64,000 nucleotides of DNA from NCBI RefSeq assembly GCF_001445655.1, contig NZ_LNBE01000001.1:187811-251810 (forward strand), read 5' to 3'. How positions within the stretch are numbered: position 1 is the stretch's first letter; every line of letters starts with the position of its first letter. Below, piece by piece: positions 17,636 to 26,285 of this stretch. The position numbers and the translations under genes are program-made. The stretch is from Streptomyces roseifaciens. Its GTDB lineage: Bacteria > Actinomycetota > Actinomycetes > Streptomycetales > Streptomycetaceae. The notes beneath the pieces were generated by a model. The model was not told the DNA's origin, searched no databases, and saw nothing but the letters and a program-made list of their open reading frames with translations.

Positions 17636-18643
17636 ATGACGACCGACATGCCCGCCCGGATGCTCCGGCTGCTCTCGCTCCTCCAGGCCCGCCGCGAATG
17701 GGCCGGTACGGAGCTCGCCGACCGGCTCGGCGTCACCACCCGCACCCTGCGCCGCGACATCGACCGCCTGCGCGAGCTCGGCTATCCCGTCGAGGGCACC
17801 ACCGGCCGCGCAGGCGGATACCGCCTCGCCGCCGGCACCGCCATGCCGCCACTGGTCCTGGACGACGACGAGGCCATCGCCGTTGCCGTCGCCCTGCGCA
17901 CCGCCACCACGGACGTCACCGGCATCGAGGAAACCGCCCTACGCGCCCTCGCCAAACTCGAACAGGTCCTCCCCGCCCGCCTGCGCGCCCAGGTCACCGC
18001 ACTCCAGCACGCCACCACCGCACCCGTCGCCTACGGAGGCGATGCACGCAACCGGGCCGACCCGGCGGTGCTGGCCCTGCTGGCCGCGGCCTGCCGCGAC
18101 CACGAGATCGTCACCTTCGACTACGCCACCCGCCACGGCACCCCCTGCCCCCGCCGCGTCGAACCCCACAGTCTCGTCCCCGCGGCCGGTCGCTGGTACC
18201 TCGTCGCCTACGACACCCGCAAAGACGACTGGCGCACCTACCGCCTCGACCGCATCACCGACCCTGCCCCCACCGGCCACCGCGTCCCGCCCCGCGAACT
18301 GCCCGCACCCGACCCCGCCGCCTACGTGGCCGCGAAGATCGCCTCTGCGCCCGCCCGCTACCGCGCCGTCGCCACGGTCGCGGCCCCCGCGGACGCCGTC
18401 CTCGCCCGCACCCAGGGCCTGCCCGAGCGCGTCACGCCCATCGGTACCGACACCTGCACGGTCGACCTCTCCGGTGACTCCCTCCACCGCATCGCCCAAC
18501 TCCTCGCGGCACTCGGCGGGATCACCACTGTCGAGGCCGACCCGGAAGTCCTCGCCCACTTGCGCGACACGGCGCGACGCACTCTACGGCTCACGGAGGG
18601 CAGAGGCGTGCCCGATACGCCTCCGGCCGGAGAACAGGGGTGA
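17636..18643 (+). CDS. YafY-type WYL-domain transcriptional regulator (paralogue)
   Basis: 335 residues if started at ATG 17636. Winged HTH (MLRLLSLLQARREWAG, LADRLGVTTRTLRRDIDRL), linker GYRLAAGTAMPPLVLDDDEA, and WYL core EPHSLVPAAGRWYLVAYD. Very close to the regulator at 10292-11272 throughout, so the two are paralogues. The start is uncertain: GGAGG sits only 1 nt before ATG 17636 and would suit ATG 17648 better; an upstream in-frame ATG lies at 17615. Divergent from the Gfo/Idh/MocA oxidoreductase, its likely target. Confidence 0.85.
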   Translation: MTTDMPARMLRLLSLLQARREWAGTELADRLGVTTRTLRRDIDRLRELGYPVEGTTGRAGGYRLAAGTAMPPLVLDDDEAIAVAVALRTATTDVTGIEETALRALAKLEQVLPARLRAQVTALQHATTAPVAYGGDARNRADPAVLALLAAACRDHEIVTFDYATRHGTPCPRRVEPHSLVPAAGRWYLVAYDTRKDDWRTYRLDRITDPAPTGHRVPPRELPAPDPAAYVAAKIASAPARYRAVATVAAPADAVLARTQGLPERVTPIGTDTCTVDLSGDSLHRIAQLLAALGGITTVEADPEVLAHLRDTARRTLRLTEGRGVPDTPPAGEQG

Positions 18644-18664
18644 GTAAAGAAAGAAGCGGGGCGC

Positions 18665-18697
18665 GGGGCTCCGAGGGCTCGGCTGCCTCGGAGCCCC
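18665..18697. terminator. Bidirectional hairpin terminator
   Basis: 12-bp stem GGGGCTCCGAGG / CCTCGGAGCCCC with a 9-nt loop between convergent genes ending at 18643 and 18706. Confidence 0.85.
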
Positions 18698-18705
18698 CGA
18701 ATCTG

Positions 18706-18852
18706 TCAGCGGCGCTTCTTGGTCCTCTTCTGCTGCGGCGGGTTCCACTCGCCTCGGTGAATCTGGCAGCGGGAGTACCCGATCATCGCAGGCTTCTTGC
18801 ACGGCTTGCCCGACTTCGTTCGAGTCGAACCGCACTTGACCTGTTTCCCCAT
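18706..18852 (-). CDS. 48-residue basic Cys/His protein (possible zinc-binding)
   Basis: Reads MGKQVKCGSTRTKSGKPCKK, then GYSRCQIHRGEWNPP and a KRTKKRR tail. The spacing CX10C...CXXH (C7, C18, C29, H32) is a recurrent small zinc-knuckle-like pattern in actinomycete and phage proteins, and the high Lys/Arg content suggests nucleic acid contact. GGGAGGG lies just before ATG 18852 and a terminator follows the stop, so this is a real single-gene unit. Function not known. Confidence 0.65.
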   Translation of the reverse strand: MGKQVKCGSTRTKSGKPCKKPAMIGYSRCQIHRGEWNPPQQKRTKKRR

Positions 18853-19169
18853 GCACCCTCCCCACCCGGCTGGTGATGCGTCAGGTGAATCGTCGCCGAC
18901 GGGGGGTGCATGCCGCGCTCGATGCTGCCGCTCGCGGCTCGTTCCAGTCCATTCAAGGCCGAATATCCGCTTTCCTTCACCAGCGCTGCGCCCTTGCGTC
19001 ACGCATGCCTGCCTTGCCACAGGTGATTGCGTGACCAACGCTGGTGTCATCAGGTGCCAACGCCCGACTGAAATACCGCTGATCGACATTTCGGAGTCGG
19101 CCGGCGTGACCGACTCGTACATGACCGGATCGCACTGAGGAGACTATGACGTCGGGGCGGAGCATCCGC
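18853..19169. other. Intergenic stretch without a supported gene
   Basis: 317 bp upstream of the small basic protein and downstream of the deaminase. No reading frame has a ribosome site and protein-like composition. Part must hold the promoter of the minus-strand small gene. Confidence 0.5.
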
Positions 19170-19736
19170 TCAATACGGGTGCCGGTTCGGCTTGTTCGTC
19201 CATGCGTCGTAGGCGTGCGCGCCGATTTCGGGATGCATTTGCTCGATCTTGATTCTCCGCTCGTCGAGCGGCTTCCCGAAGTCCTCGTACTGGAACGAAT
19301 CGTCGAAACCGATGCGCCGGGTGTCGTCCAAGGCGCAGCTGAAGTAGACGGCGTCGATCCGGGACCAGTAGATGGCGCTCATGCACATCGGGCACGGAGC
19401 GCCGCTGATGTAGATGGAGCAGCCTTGGAGCATGCGGGCCCGCTCGGGTACGGGGTCCGGTGAGCCTTCAGGGCGGGGGACGTATTCCAGCGTGCTCTCG
19501 TTCTGATGCTCTTCGGCGATCGACGGCGCCTCGGGGTTGAGGTATTGCACGGCCTTGCGGATGGTTTCGACTTCGGCGTGGGCCGTGGGGTCTCCGGTCA
19601 GCAGGACCCGGTTCTGTCCGCGGGCGATGATCTCCCCGTCTCGGGTGATCACTGCGCCGAAGGGGCCGCCCCAGCCGTTCTCCACGGACTCGGTGGCGAG
19701 GCGCACCGCTTCGGTGATGAGCTCTTTGTGTTCCAT
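19170..19736 (-). CDS. Cytidine/guanine deaminase-family nucleoside deaminase
   Basis: 188 residues. Zinc site TAHAE and PCPMC (the H-A-E and P-C-x-x-C signatures), with GGPFGAVITRDGEIIARGQN near the N-terminus and a C-terminal FQYEDFGKPLDERRI segment like guanine deaminases of the GuaD type. It would hydrolytically deaminate guanine or a related base. ATG 19736 is chosen because GGGAG lies 8 nt upstream; an upstream ATG at 19751 lacks this. Divergent from the ABM gene. Confidence 0.85.
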   Translation of the reverse strand: MEHKELITEAVRLATESVENGWGGPFGAVITRDGEIIARGQNRVLLTGDPTAHAEVETIRKAVQYLNPEAPSIAEEHQNESTLEYVPRPEGSPDPVPERARMLQGCSIYISGAPCPMCMSAIYWSRIDAVYFSCALDDTRRIGFDDSFQYEDFGKPLDERRIKIEQMHPEIGAHAYDAWTNKPNRHPY

Positions 19737-19808
19737 CGCGGAGTCTCCCATCGGCGTCGGTTTCCCGCTGCGGAGGGGGCTCGCGGAGCAGGTAATAAAA
19801 CGCCCGGT

Positions 19809-19838
19809 TTGCCCTGTAAATACCCTATCGACTAGGCT
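19809..19838 (+). promoter_or_regulatory. Probable sigma-70-type promoter for a leaderless ABM gene
   Basis: TTGCCC (19809-19814) and TAGGCT (19833-19838) spaced by 18 nt. The GTG start at 19846 lies 7 nt past the -10 box and has no ribosome site, which fits leaderless translation. Confidence 0.5.
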
Positions 19839-19845
19839 ACTCCAG

Positions 19846-20823
19846 GTGAGTCCACGTGCAAGCCGTGACTCCACGGCCGAGAATGCCACCGTTGTGACCT
19901 CGCAGAAAGTGCGCGCAGGCCACGCCGACGAGTACCAGCGCTGGCAGAACCGGACGAACGAGGCGGCCCGCGAATTCGACGGGTTCGAGGGATCCGAGGT
20001 GTACCCGCCCGGCGCGGGCTCCGAAAACGAATGGGTAGCAGTATTCCGATTCTCCGGGATCGACTACCTCACCGCCTGGCTGGAATCGGACCGCCGGCAG
20101 CAACTGCTCGCCGAAGGCCGGAGACTCTTCGAAGAGGACCCGACACAAGAGGTGCTCCGCGGCGGCACCACGGCCGAACAGACCCCCGAGACCGTCACGG
20201 CCGTCATCTCCCACCAGGTGAAGCCCGGGCGCGAGGAGGGCTTCCTGCGGTGGCAGGAGAAGGTCCTCAAAGCGCAGGAGAAGTCCCCCGGATTCATGGG
20301 GTCCGAGTTGTTCAAACCGGTCGAGGGGGTCGAGGAACGCTGGGTCGCCGTCTTCCGGTTCGACTCCCGCGAGCACCTCGAGGAATGGCTCGAGTCCGAT
20401 GCCCGCAGCAGGCTGCTCGAAGAGGGGCGCGCCTACTTCGCCTCCTACGACGTACGCAAGGTCGGGTCCGCATTCAGCGGCTGGTTCCGCTTCGGCAAGG
20501 GCGCGCAGGACGCTGCTCCGCCCAACTGGAAGCAGGCCATGTCCGTGATCCTCGCGCTCTATCCCACGGTCATGGTGCTGAACCTGACCGTGGGATACGA
20601 GCTGGACGATCTCAAGGTGCCCGGATACATAGGCCTGTTCATCGGCAACGTACTGAGCGTCAGCATACTGACCTGGGTACTGATGCCTCTGGTGAACAAG
20701 GCTCTGGGCTTCTGGCTCGCACCCAGCCGCGCGCGCAGCCTCCGCGTCCACGTGGCGGGTGCTGCGGCAGTGGTGCTCTGTTATCTCCTGATCATCGTGG
20801 TCTTCGGCCTGACAACCCACTGA
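19846..20823 (+). CDS. Double antibiotic-biosynthesis-monooxygenase (ABM) domain membrane protein
   Basis: 325 residues. Two ferredoxin-like ABM domains in tandem (about 15-100: VRAGHADEYQRWQ, WVAVFRFSGIDYLTAWLES; about 115-200: VKPGREEGFLRWQ, WVAVFRFDSREHLEEWLES) followed by three membrane helices (VILALYPTVMVLNLTV, IGLFIGNVLSVSILTW, AAAVVLCYLLIIVVFGL). ABM domains include cofactor-free quinone-forming oxygenases, but membrane-tethered pairs are less well understood. Starts at GTG 19846 as a likely leaderless transcript. The BBE oxidoreductase follows after 44 bp and is probably cotranscribed. Confidence 0.8.
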   Translation: MSPRASRDSTAENATVVTSQKVRAGHADEYQRWQNRTNEAAREFDGFEGSEVYPPGAGSENEWVAVFRFSGIDYLTAWLESDRRQQLLAEGRRLFEEDPTQEVLRGGTTAEQTPETVTAVISHQVKPGREEGFLRWQEKVLKAQEKSPGFMGSELFKPVEGVEERWVAVFRFDSREHLEEWLESDARSRLLEEGRAYFASYDVRKVGSAFSGWFRFGKGAQDAAPPNWKQAMSVILALYPTVMVLNLTVGYELDDLKVPGYIGLFIGNVLSVSILTWVLMPLVNKALGFWLAPSRARSLRVHVAGAAAVVLCYLLIIVVFGLTTH

Positions 20824-20867
20824 CCGACCCCACCGCCGGCCGCAACAGGCCCATCGAGGAGGCGAGG

Positions 20868-22247
20868 ATGTCCGGGCGCTCACCCTCAGCACGCTTCGAA
20901 GGAACCCTGATCCGGCGGGGCGACCGCGCGTACGACAGAGCCAGGGACGCCGCGGTGTGGAACGGGCTCAAACCGGAGCGCTTCCCCGAGGCCATCGTGC
21001 AGGCGGCGTCCGAGCGGGACGTTCCGGAGGCCCTTTCCTACGCACGCTCCGGGGGCTTGCGCATCTCGACGCGTTCCGGTGGACACAACTGGTCCGGCTC
21101 CCAGCTCCGCGACGGGAGCCTGCTGATCGACCTCTCCGGGCTCCGGCGGTGCAGCATCGACCCGGGATCGGCGACGGCCGCTGTGGGGCCCGCCGCCACC
21201 GGGGAGGATCTGGTCAAGGCGCTGGCTCCGTACGACCTCGCCTTTCCCGTGGGCCACTGCCCTTCCGTCGCGGTGGGCGGATTCCTGCTCAGCGGCGGAC
21301 TCGGTTGGAACTCTCGCGCCTGGGGACCGTCATGCGCCGACGTCCTGGAGATCCAGGCCGTCACCGCCGACGGCCGGACGGTCACCTGCAGCGAGACCGA
21401 GAACCCCGACCTCTTCTGGGCCGCCCGCGGCGCGGGGCCCGGCTTCTTCGCCGTCGTCACCCGCTTCCGGCTCCGCTTGCACCCCCACCCGGGGGCCGTC
21501 GTGACCACCAGCCTCACCTTCCCACTGGCCGCAACCGGTCCCGTGGCGGCCTGGGCGGAACAGGTCGCACGCGAACTCCCGGTGAACGTCGAGACGGCTC
21601 TCGTCCTCACGGCTTCCGGTGAACCGACCACCACAGCACCGCCCGGTCCGCGGATCCTGGTCGGCATGACCACATTCGCCACGACGCACGAGGAAGCACT
21701 TGCCGCTTTCTCGCCCGCCGGGTCCTGCCCCTTCGCCGACAGCATCGTCCTCCGGCAGGAGCCCGAGCCGACGTCGTTCGCCCGCCTGCACCAGGGCACC
21801 GGTGCGGCATGGCTTTCGGCGCACCGGTACGCGGCCGACACGCTGTGGTCGGAGGAGTCGTACGAGACGCAACTGAACCGTATGGCCGACGCGGTGGCCC
21901 ACGCGCCCTCCGGTAATTCTCTCGTGCTCGCGCCGGTGCAGCCCGTATCCGAAGAGCCCGCCCTGCTACGGAACATGGCCTTCTCGCCGCTCGGCGAGTC
22001 CTACCTCGTGTGCTACGCGATCTGGAACGATCCCGCTGCGGACGCGACCAACGCGCAGTGGCTGCGGGACGCCATGGCTTCGGCCGATCCGTCGGGGCAC
22101 GGCGGGCACTACATCGCCGAGACGGACCTGGAAGCCGACGCCTCCCGGGCCCGGCGCTCGTACGCACCCGCCGACTGGGACCGCCTGCAGGAGCTCAAAG
22201 CCGCATGGGACCCGGAGAACGTCTTCCACTCCTACCTGGCACCGTGA
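20868..22247 (+). CDS. BBE-type FAD-linked oxidoreductase, probably bicovalent flavin
   Basis: 459 residues. FAD-binding PCMH domain with RSGGHNWSG (His73) and FPVGHCPSVAVGGFLLSGG (Cys131), the two residues that attach FAD in berberine-bridge-type enzymes, then a substrate domain and the C-terminal BBE segment ending WDPENVFHSYLAP. Such enzymes oxidise alcohols, sugars or cyclise natural products. GAGGAGG precedes ATG 20868. Lies between the ABM gene and the prenyl diphosphate synthase in what looks like a biosynthetic gene set. Confidence 0.9.
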   Translation: MSGRSPSARFEGTLIRRGDRAYDRARDAAVWNGLKPERFPEAIVQAASERDVPEALSYARSGGLRISTRSGGHNWSGSQLRDGSLLIDLSGLRRCSIDPGSATAAVGPAATGEDLVKALAPYDLAFPVGHCPSVAVGGFLLSGGLGWNSRAWGPSCADVLEIQAVTADGRTVTCSETENPDLFWAARGAGPGFFAVVTRFRLRLHPHPGAVVTTSLTFPLAATGPVAAWAEQVARELPVNVETALVLTASGEPTTTAPPGPRILVGMTTFATTHEEALAAFSPAGSCPFADSIVLRQEPEPTSFARLHQGTGAAWLSAHRYAADTLWSEESYETQLNRMADAVAHAPSGNSLVLAPVQPVSEEPALLRNMAFSPLGESYLVCYAIWNDPAADATNAQWLRDAMASADPSGHGGHYIAETDLEADASRARRSYAPADWDRLQELKAAWDPENVFHSYLAP

Positions 22248-22447
22248 GCCGAGGGCCCCGGCGGACGCCTCGGATGTCTCGGACGTATCGAGGTGGTCTT
22301 TGCCGGCAGCGAGCACGGGCAGCCGGCTGCTGAATCCGGCCGGACCGCGACTGCCGCCGTAACTCCCCGATCGTCCGGTTCGTTATGCGATGGGCGAAGG
22401 CCGGAGATGACCACTCGGGCTGCAGACCACTGGGGGACGAGACAGTA

Positions 22448-23515
22448 ATGACACGCATTCTGTTGCACAGCGCTGTCTCGCACGGCACGTCGAAGCGGCC
22501 GCCGGGAAGTGGGGAGATCCTGGAGCGGGGGACGGCGCTCGTCGAGCCCGAGCTGCGCCGGATCGTGGCACGGCTTCATCCGTCCGTGGCCAAGGTGTGC
22601 CGCTACCACATGGGGTGGGACGCAGAGGGCTCCGAGGGCCTCGTGCAGCGAGCCGGCAAGCGTGTGCGCGCGGCGCTGGCGGTGCTGTCGGTCCGCTCCG
22701 TCGGAGCGCCGGAGCGGTTCGCCGCCGTAGCCGGAACGGCCGTCGAGCTCGTGCACCAGCTCTCCCTGCTGCACGACGATGTCATGGACGGTGACACCGA
22801 GCGGCGCGGTCGGCCCGCTGCCTGGGCCGCGTTCGGTACGGGCCCGGCCGTGCTCGCCGGTGACGCCCTCGTCGTGCAGGCGGTAGCAGGGATCTTCCAG
22901 GCGCAGGCTCCCGGGGCTGCTGCGGCCACCAACGCTCTCATCGTGGCCGTGGAGAAGATGGTGGAGGGGCAGGCGGAGGACCTTTCGCTCGAAGGGTGGT
23001 CCGTGAGCGAGGTCTCGCCGGACCAGTACGTGCGCATGGCACGCGGCAAGACCGGCGCCCTCTTCGGCTGTGCCGCGGCCTTGGGCGCCGTGCTGGCCGA
23101 CGCGCCGGCTCCCGTGACGCAGGCACTCCACTCCGCGGGGAGCGAGTTGGGGGTGGCCTTCCAGATCCTCGACGACATCCTCGGCCTGTGGGGTGAGAGC
23201 ACGATCACCGGGAAGCCCGTCGGGACGGATCTGATGCGCGGCAAGAAGACGTTGCCCCTGCTGCTTGCGGTCGGCTCCGGCACCGCCGCCGGTCAGCGGC
23301 TCGCGGCCCTGCTGGACTCCGGTCCGCCGGCTCCGGCTGACGTCCCCGAAGCCATGCGGCTGCTGGAGGAGACAGAGAGCAGACGACGTGCCGAGGAGAT
23401 GGCTGTCCGTCACGTGGCCTCGGCAACCGCCGCCCTCGGCGAGGCGGCAATCCCTGCCGACGTGCGGGAACAGTGGCGGCATTTCATCACCGACCTGTCC
23501 CGCCGTAGCAGCTGA
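22448..23515 (+). CDS. Polyprenyl (short-chain isoprenyl) diphosphate synthase
   Basis: 355 residues. First Asp-rich motif DDVMD (110-114) within HQLSLLHDDVMDGD, and the second region QILDDILGLWGE (DDILG, 242-246), followed by TGKPVGTDLMRGKK. The DDxxG form with LWG after it is typical of one actinomycete group. It would condense allylic diphosphate with IPP to make a C15-C20 product; chain length is not set by what is visible. GGGGGACGAG lies before ATG 22448; a longer frame starts at 22385. ABC transporter genes follow after 44 bp. Confidence 0.9.
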   Translation: MTRILLHSAVSHGTSKRPPGSGEILERGTALVEPELRRIVARLHPSVAKVCRYHMGWDAEGSEGLVQRAGKRVRAALAVLSVRSVGAPERFAAVAGTAVELVHQLSLLHDDVMDGDTERRGRPAAWAAFGTGPAVLAGDALVVQAVAGIFQAQAPGAAAATNALIVAVEKMVEGQAEDLSLEGWSVSEVSPDQYVRMARGKTGALFGCAAALGAVLADAPAPVTQALHSAGSELGVAFQILDDILGLWGESTITGKPVGTDLMRGKKTLPLLLAVGSGTAAGQRLAALLDSGPPAPADVPEAMRLLEETESRRRAEEMAVRHVASATAALGEAAIPADVREQWRHFITDLSRRSS

Positions 23516-23559
23516 CAGTCACCACGACGACGATCGTTACGCAGGAGGAAGCACTCGCC

Positions 23560-24216
23560 GTGCCCCGAACCCCGCATGCTCTGCGCGTGCACGACGTACA
23601 CAAGTCCTACCGGTCGCGCCGCGTGCTCCGAGGCGTCTCGTTCAGCCTGGAGCCGGGCACACTGGCAGGCGTCGTGGGTGAGAACGGCTCCGGGAAGAGC
23701 ACGCTGCTGCGCATCCTGTGCGGCCAGATCGCTGCCGACTCCGGCGAGGTCGAGCACGGTGGCTCCCTGGGGTACTGCCCGCAGGAGACCGTGCTCAACG
23801 ACTCCCTCACGGTCGACCAGCACCTGAGCTGGTTCCGGACCGCCTACGACCTGGAGGGGCTCGGCCGGGCCGGGGAACTGCTCGAAGAACTCGGTTTCGC
23901 CGAATACCGGCACACCCGTGTGGACGCCCTCAGCGGAGGTACCCGGCAGAAGCTCAATCTCACCCTGGCGCTCATGCACGACCCGGACGTGCTGTTGCTG
24001 GACGAGCCGTACCAGGGCTTCGACTGGGAGACGTACCTCCGCTTCTGGGACGTCGCGGCCCGGCTCCGCGAGCGGGGGCGCTGCGTCCTCGTCGTGTCGC
24101 ACCTGGCCTGGGACACCGAGCGGCTCGACATCGTGCTCCGTCTGCGTCACGGAGTGGCAGCACCGGGGGAGTCCGACGTGAAGCGCGCGGTGACGACGCG
24201 AGGGGCGGACCGTTGA
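23560..24216 (+). CDS. ABC transporter ATP-binding protein
   Basis: 218 residues with a complete nucleotide-binding domain: Walker A GENGSGKST, Q-loop LGYCPQE, signature LSGGTRQKLN, Walker B VLLLDEP and H-loop VVSHL. Size and short N-terminus suit a CcmA-like exporter ATPase. GTG 23560 has AGGAGG 11 nt upstream. Its stop overlaps the TTG start of the permease. Confidence 0.9.
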   Translation: MPRTPHALRVHDVHKSYRSRRVLRGVSFSLEPGTLAGVVGENGSGKSTLLRILCGQIAADSGEVEHGGSLGYCPQETVLNDSLTVDQHLSWFRTAYDLEGLGRAGELLEELGFAEYRHTRVDALSGGTRQKLNLTLALMHDPDVLLLDEPYQGFDWETYLRFWDVAARLRERGRCVLVVSHLAWDTERLDIVLRLRHGVAAPGESDVKRAVTTRGADR

Positions 24217-25013
24217 CCTGGACTCGGAGAGGGCTCCGCACGGGCGCCTCGTTCGCTCTCCTGGAACACGCTCGCAACCATCTCGCCCTGGTGCTGATCG
24301 TCGTGTACATCCCCCTCTGGCTGACGCTGGAGCACTTGTTCGTCACCCCGGCGCCGGCGCGGTTCCTGCTGCGCGCGACGGGGCGTACCGTCACCGTCAA
24401 CGGAAATCATCTGACGATGGTGTCCGGGGCCGTCAACACGGTGACGCTCATCGTCGGCTTCATGATGTTCATCACGACCTTCAAGTCCCTCGCCTTCGAC
24501 CGCAGGCTCGCGTTCGCCGGCTACCCCCGGACCTTTCTGCTCCTGAGCAAGGTCATTGCCATGACCGTCGCCTCCGCCCTCATCGCGGGTTACACCACGG
24601 CCGTCATCTGCTGGTACTGGGATCCCGTCCGGCCGGGGCTCCTCGCGCTCGGTCTGTTCACCGCCGCGGTCGCTTACGGCGGTATCGGCGTCCTCCTCGG
24701 CGCCTTTCTGCGCAACGAGCTGGCGGCGCTGTTCGTCATCATCATGGCGAGCCTGCTCGACACCATGCTGCAGAACCCCATGAGCAATACGGGAGCCGAC
24801 AAGGACGGGCTCCAACTGCTCCCCGGCTACGGTCCGACACAGGTCAGCGTTGCAGCAGGTTTCACCTCCACGGACACCCCGTACGGACACCTCCTGCTCG
24901 GCCCGCTGTGGTTCCTGCTCATGTGGGGACTCGGAACCGCCGCCTTCTTCGCTCGCACCCGCAACCACCTCCGAGTGCCCCGGAGCACACAGCCGACAAG
25001 GAGACCGACGTGA
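24213..25013 (+). CDS. ABC transporter permease (ABC-2-like)
   Basis: 266 residues with about six membrane helices (HLALVLIVVYIPLWLTLEHL, NTVTLIVGFMMFITTF, VIAMTVASALIAGYTTAV, LALGLFTAAVAYGGIGVLLG, ALFVIIMASLL, LLGPLWFLLMWGLGTAAFF). The start is taken as TTG 24213, overlapping the ATPase stop (TTGA), with GAGGGG upstream; no better start lies in frame nearby. Works with the adjacent ATPase, probably to export a product or lipid. Confidence 0.8.
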   Translation: MTWTRRGLRTGASFALLEHARNHLALVLIVVYIPLWLTLEHLFVTPAPARFLLRATGRTVTVNGNHLTMVSGAVNTVTLIVGFMMFITTFKSLAFDRRLAFAGYPRTFLLLSKVIAMTVASALIAGYTTAVICWYWDPVRPGLLALGLFTAAVAYGGIGVLLGAFLRNELAALFVIIMASLLDTMLQNPMSNTGADKDGLQLLPGYGPTQVSVAAGFTSTDTPYGHLLLGPLWFLLMWGLGTAAFFARTRNHLRVPRSTQPTRRPT

Positions 25014-25456
25014 GCCGCCACGAGATGCACTTCGCCGGACTCTGGAGGGCACCGCTCCCGCCCGGCGTCATGTACGCGAAGCTTGCCGACATCGAGCACT
25101 ACCCCGAGTGGTGGCCGGCCTTCCGTTCCGTGAAGCAGACCGGCGAACGGGAGTGCGAGATCGTCATCAGGTCGATCATGCCCTACGAGCTGACGGTACG
25201 GCTGACACCTCTCGTCCAGGATCCGGTCGAGCGTGTCCTGGACGCGGCACTCGAAGGGGGCATCGCGGGCAACGTGCGATGGCACGTGGGAGACGACGGC
25301 GGGCACGGCTGCGTGGCCTCCTTCACCGAGCGCGTCAGCGTCAGGAAGGCCGCGTTGCGGCGCTGGATGCCACTGGCACGCCCGTTCTTCCACCTCAACC
25401 ACGCCGTGGCCATGCGATCGGGACAGCGCGGTGCCAGGCTGAACAGGTCCGCGTAG
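25010..25456 (+). CDS. SRPBCC-family (polyketide cyclase/dehydrase-like) protein
   Basis: 148 residues with the START/SRPBCC pattern: FAGLWRAPLPPGVMYAKLADIEHYPEWWPAF, then VRLTPLVQDPVERV and WHVGDDGGHGCVASFTERV. Such proteins form a hydrophobic pocket and include polyketide cyclases and lipid carriers. GTG 25010 overlaps the permease stop (GTGA) with AAGGAG upstream. Last gene of the run from the prenyl synthase, hinting that a hydrophobic product is handled. Confidence 0.8.
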   Translation: MSRHEMHFAGLWRAPLPPGVMYAKLADIEHYPEWWPAFRSVKQTGERECEIVIRSIMPYELTVRLTPLVQDPVERVLDAALEGGIAGNVRWHVGDDGGHGCVASFTERVSVRKAALRRWMPLARPFFHLNHAVAMRSGQRGARLNRSA

Positions 25457-25476
25457 GCGTTGCACCGCGTGCGTTG

Positions 25477-26130
25477 TCAGGCTGGGTGTGCCAGGAGGTC
25501 GTCCAGTTCGGCTGTGAAGAACAGGGCGGGGTCGAAGCCCATGTTGGTGAAGTGGCCGGCGAGTTCCAGGGACAGGACGCCGTGCAGGCGGGTCCAGACG
25601 GCGAGGGCCCGGTGGAGGGCCGCGGGCGGGGCGGGGTGTCCGTCGGCCCACTCGCGGTGGTCTTCCAGGTGGGCGGTGAACGGAGTCGCGGGGCCGTCCG
25701 GGGCGAGCGCCGTGCACGCGTCGAGCAGGGTTTTCATGATCTCGTCGGCGATGCCCGTGATGTCCTCGGGTGCCCGGTAGCCGGGGACGGGGGTGCCGTA
25801 GACGAGGAGGTACCGCTGGGGGTCCTCCAGGGCCCAGGCTCGTAGGGCGTGGGCCAGTGCGGCGAGGCCGGCACCGGTGGCGGAGGCCGTGCGGAGGGTC
25901 TCGGCGAGGCTTCGGTACGCCTCCCGGACGAGTTCGGTGATCAGCTCGTCGCGGCCGGCGAAGTACCGGTAGAGCGCGGGCCCGCTCATGCCCATCTGTT
26001 TGGCGATCGCGTTGAGGGAGAGCGCGGAAGCCCCCGCCGTGGCGATCTGCTCCCAGGCGTACTTCTTGATCTCCGCGCGCACCTGGGTGCGATAGCGCTC
26101 CCGTGGGCCGCTCGCGTCCGTCGTCGCCAT
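25477..26130 (-). CDS. TetR/AcrR-family regulator with WHG-type C-terminal domain
   Basis: 217 residues. N-terminal HTH IKKYAWEQIATAGASALSLNAIAKQMGMSGPALYRYFAGRDEL, written here in part, is a standard TetR DNA-binding head. The C-terminal domain with YRAPEDITGIA, WTRLHGVLSLELAGHF and MGFDPALFF is the WHG (TetR_C_13) type. ATG 26130 has GGAAGG-like sequence upstream. Divergent from the secreted SRPBCC gene at 26286; the 155-bp space between them carries AACTTCTAACGAAGGTTCG and related repeats that could be its operator. Confidence 0.9.
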   Translation of the reverse strand: MATTDASGPRERYRTQVRAEIKKYAWEQIATAGASALSLNAIAKQMGMSGPALYRYFAGRDELITELVREAYRSLAETLRTASATGAGLAALAHALRAWALEDPQRYLLVYGTPVPGYRAPEDITGIADEIMKTLLDACTALAPDGPATPFTAHLEDHREWADGHPAPPAALHRALAVWTRLHGVLSLELAGHFTNMGFDPALFFTAELDDLLAHPA

Positions 26131-26285
26131 GGCCTGCCACCTTCCCCGTTTATGTGGCTACACCTTCAAGATGTGGTTAGAGGCTATCACGGACCTGTTG
26201 ACCCCTCACTTCGCATCGCGTTATAACTTCTAACGAAGGTTCGAGCTTCTAGCCTGCCTGCTAACCGGCTGACAAGGGGAAAATC

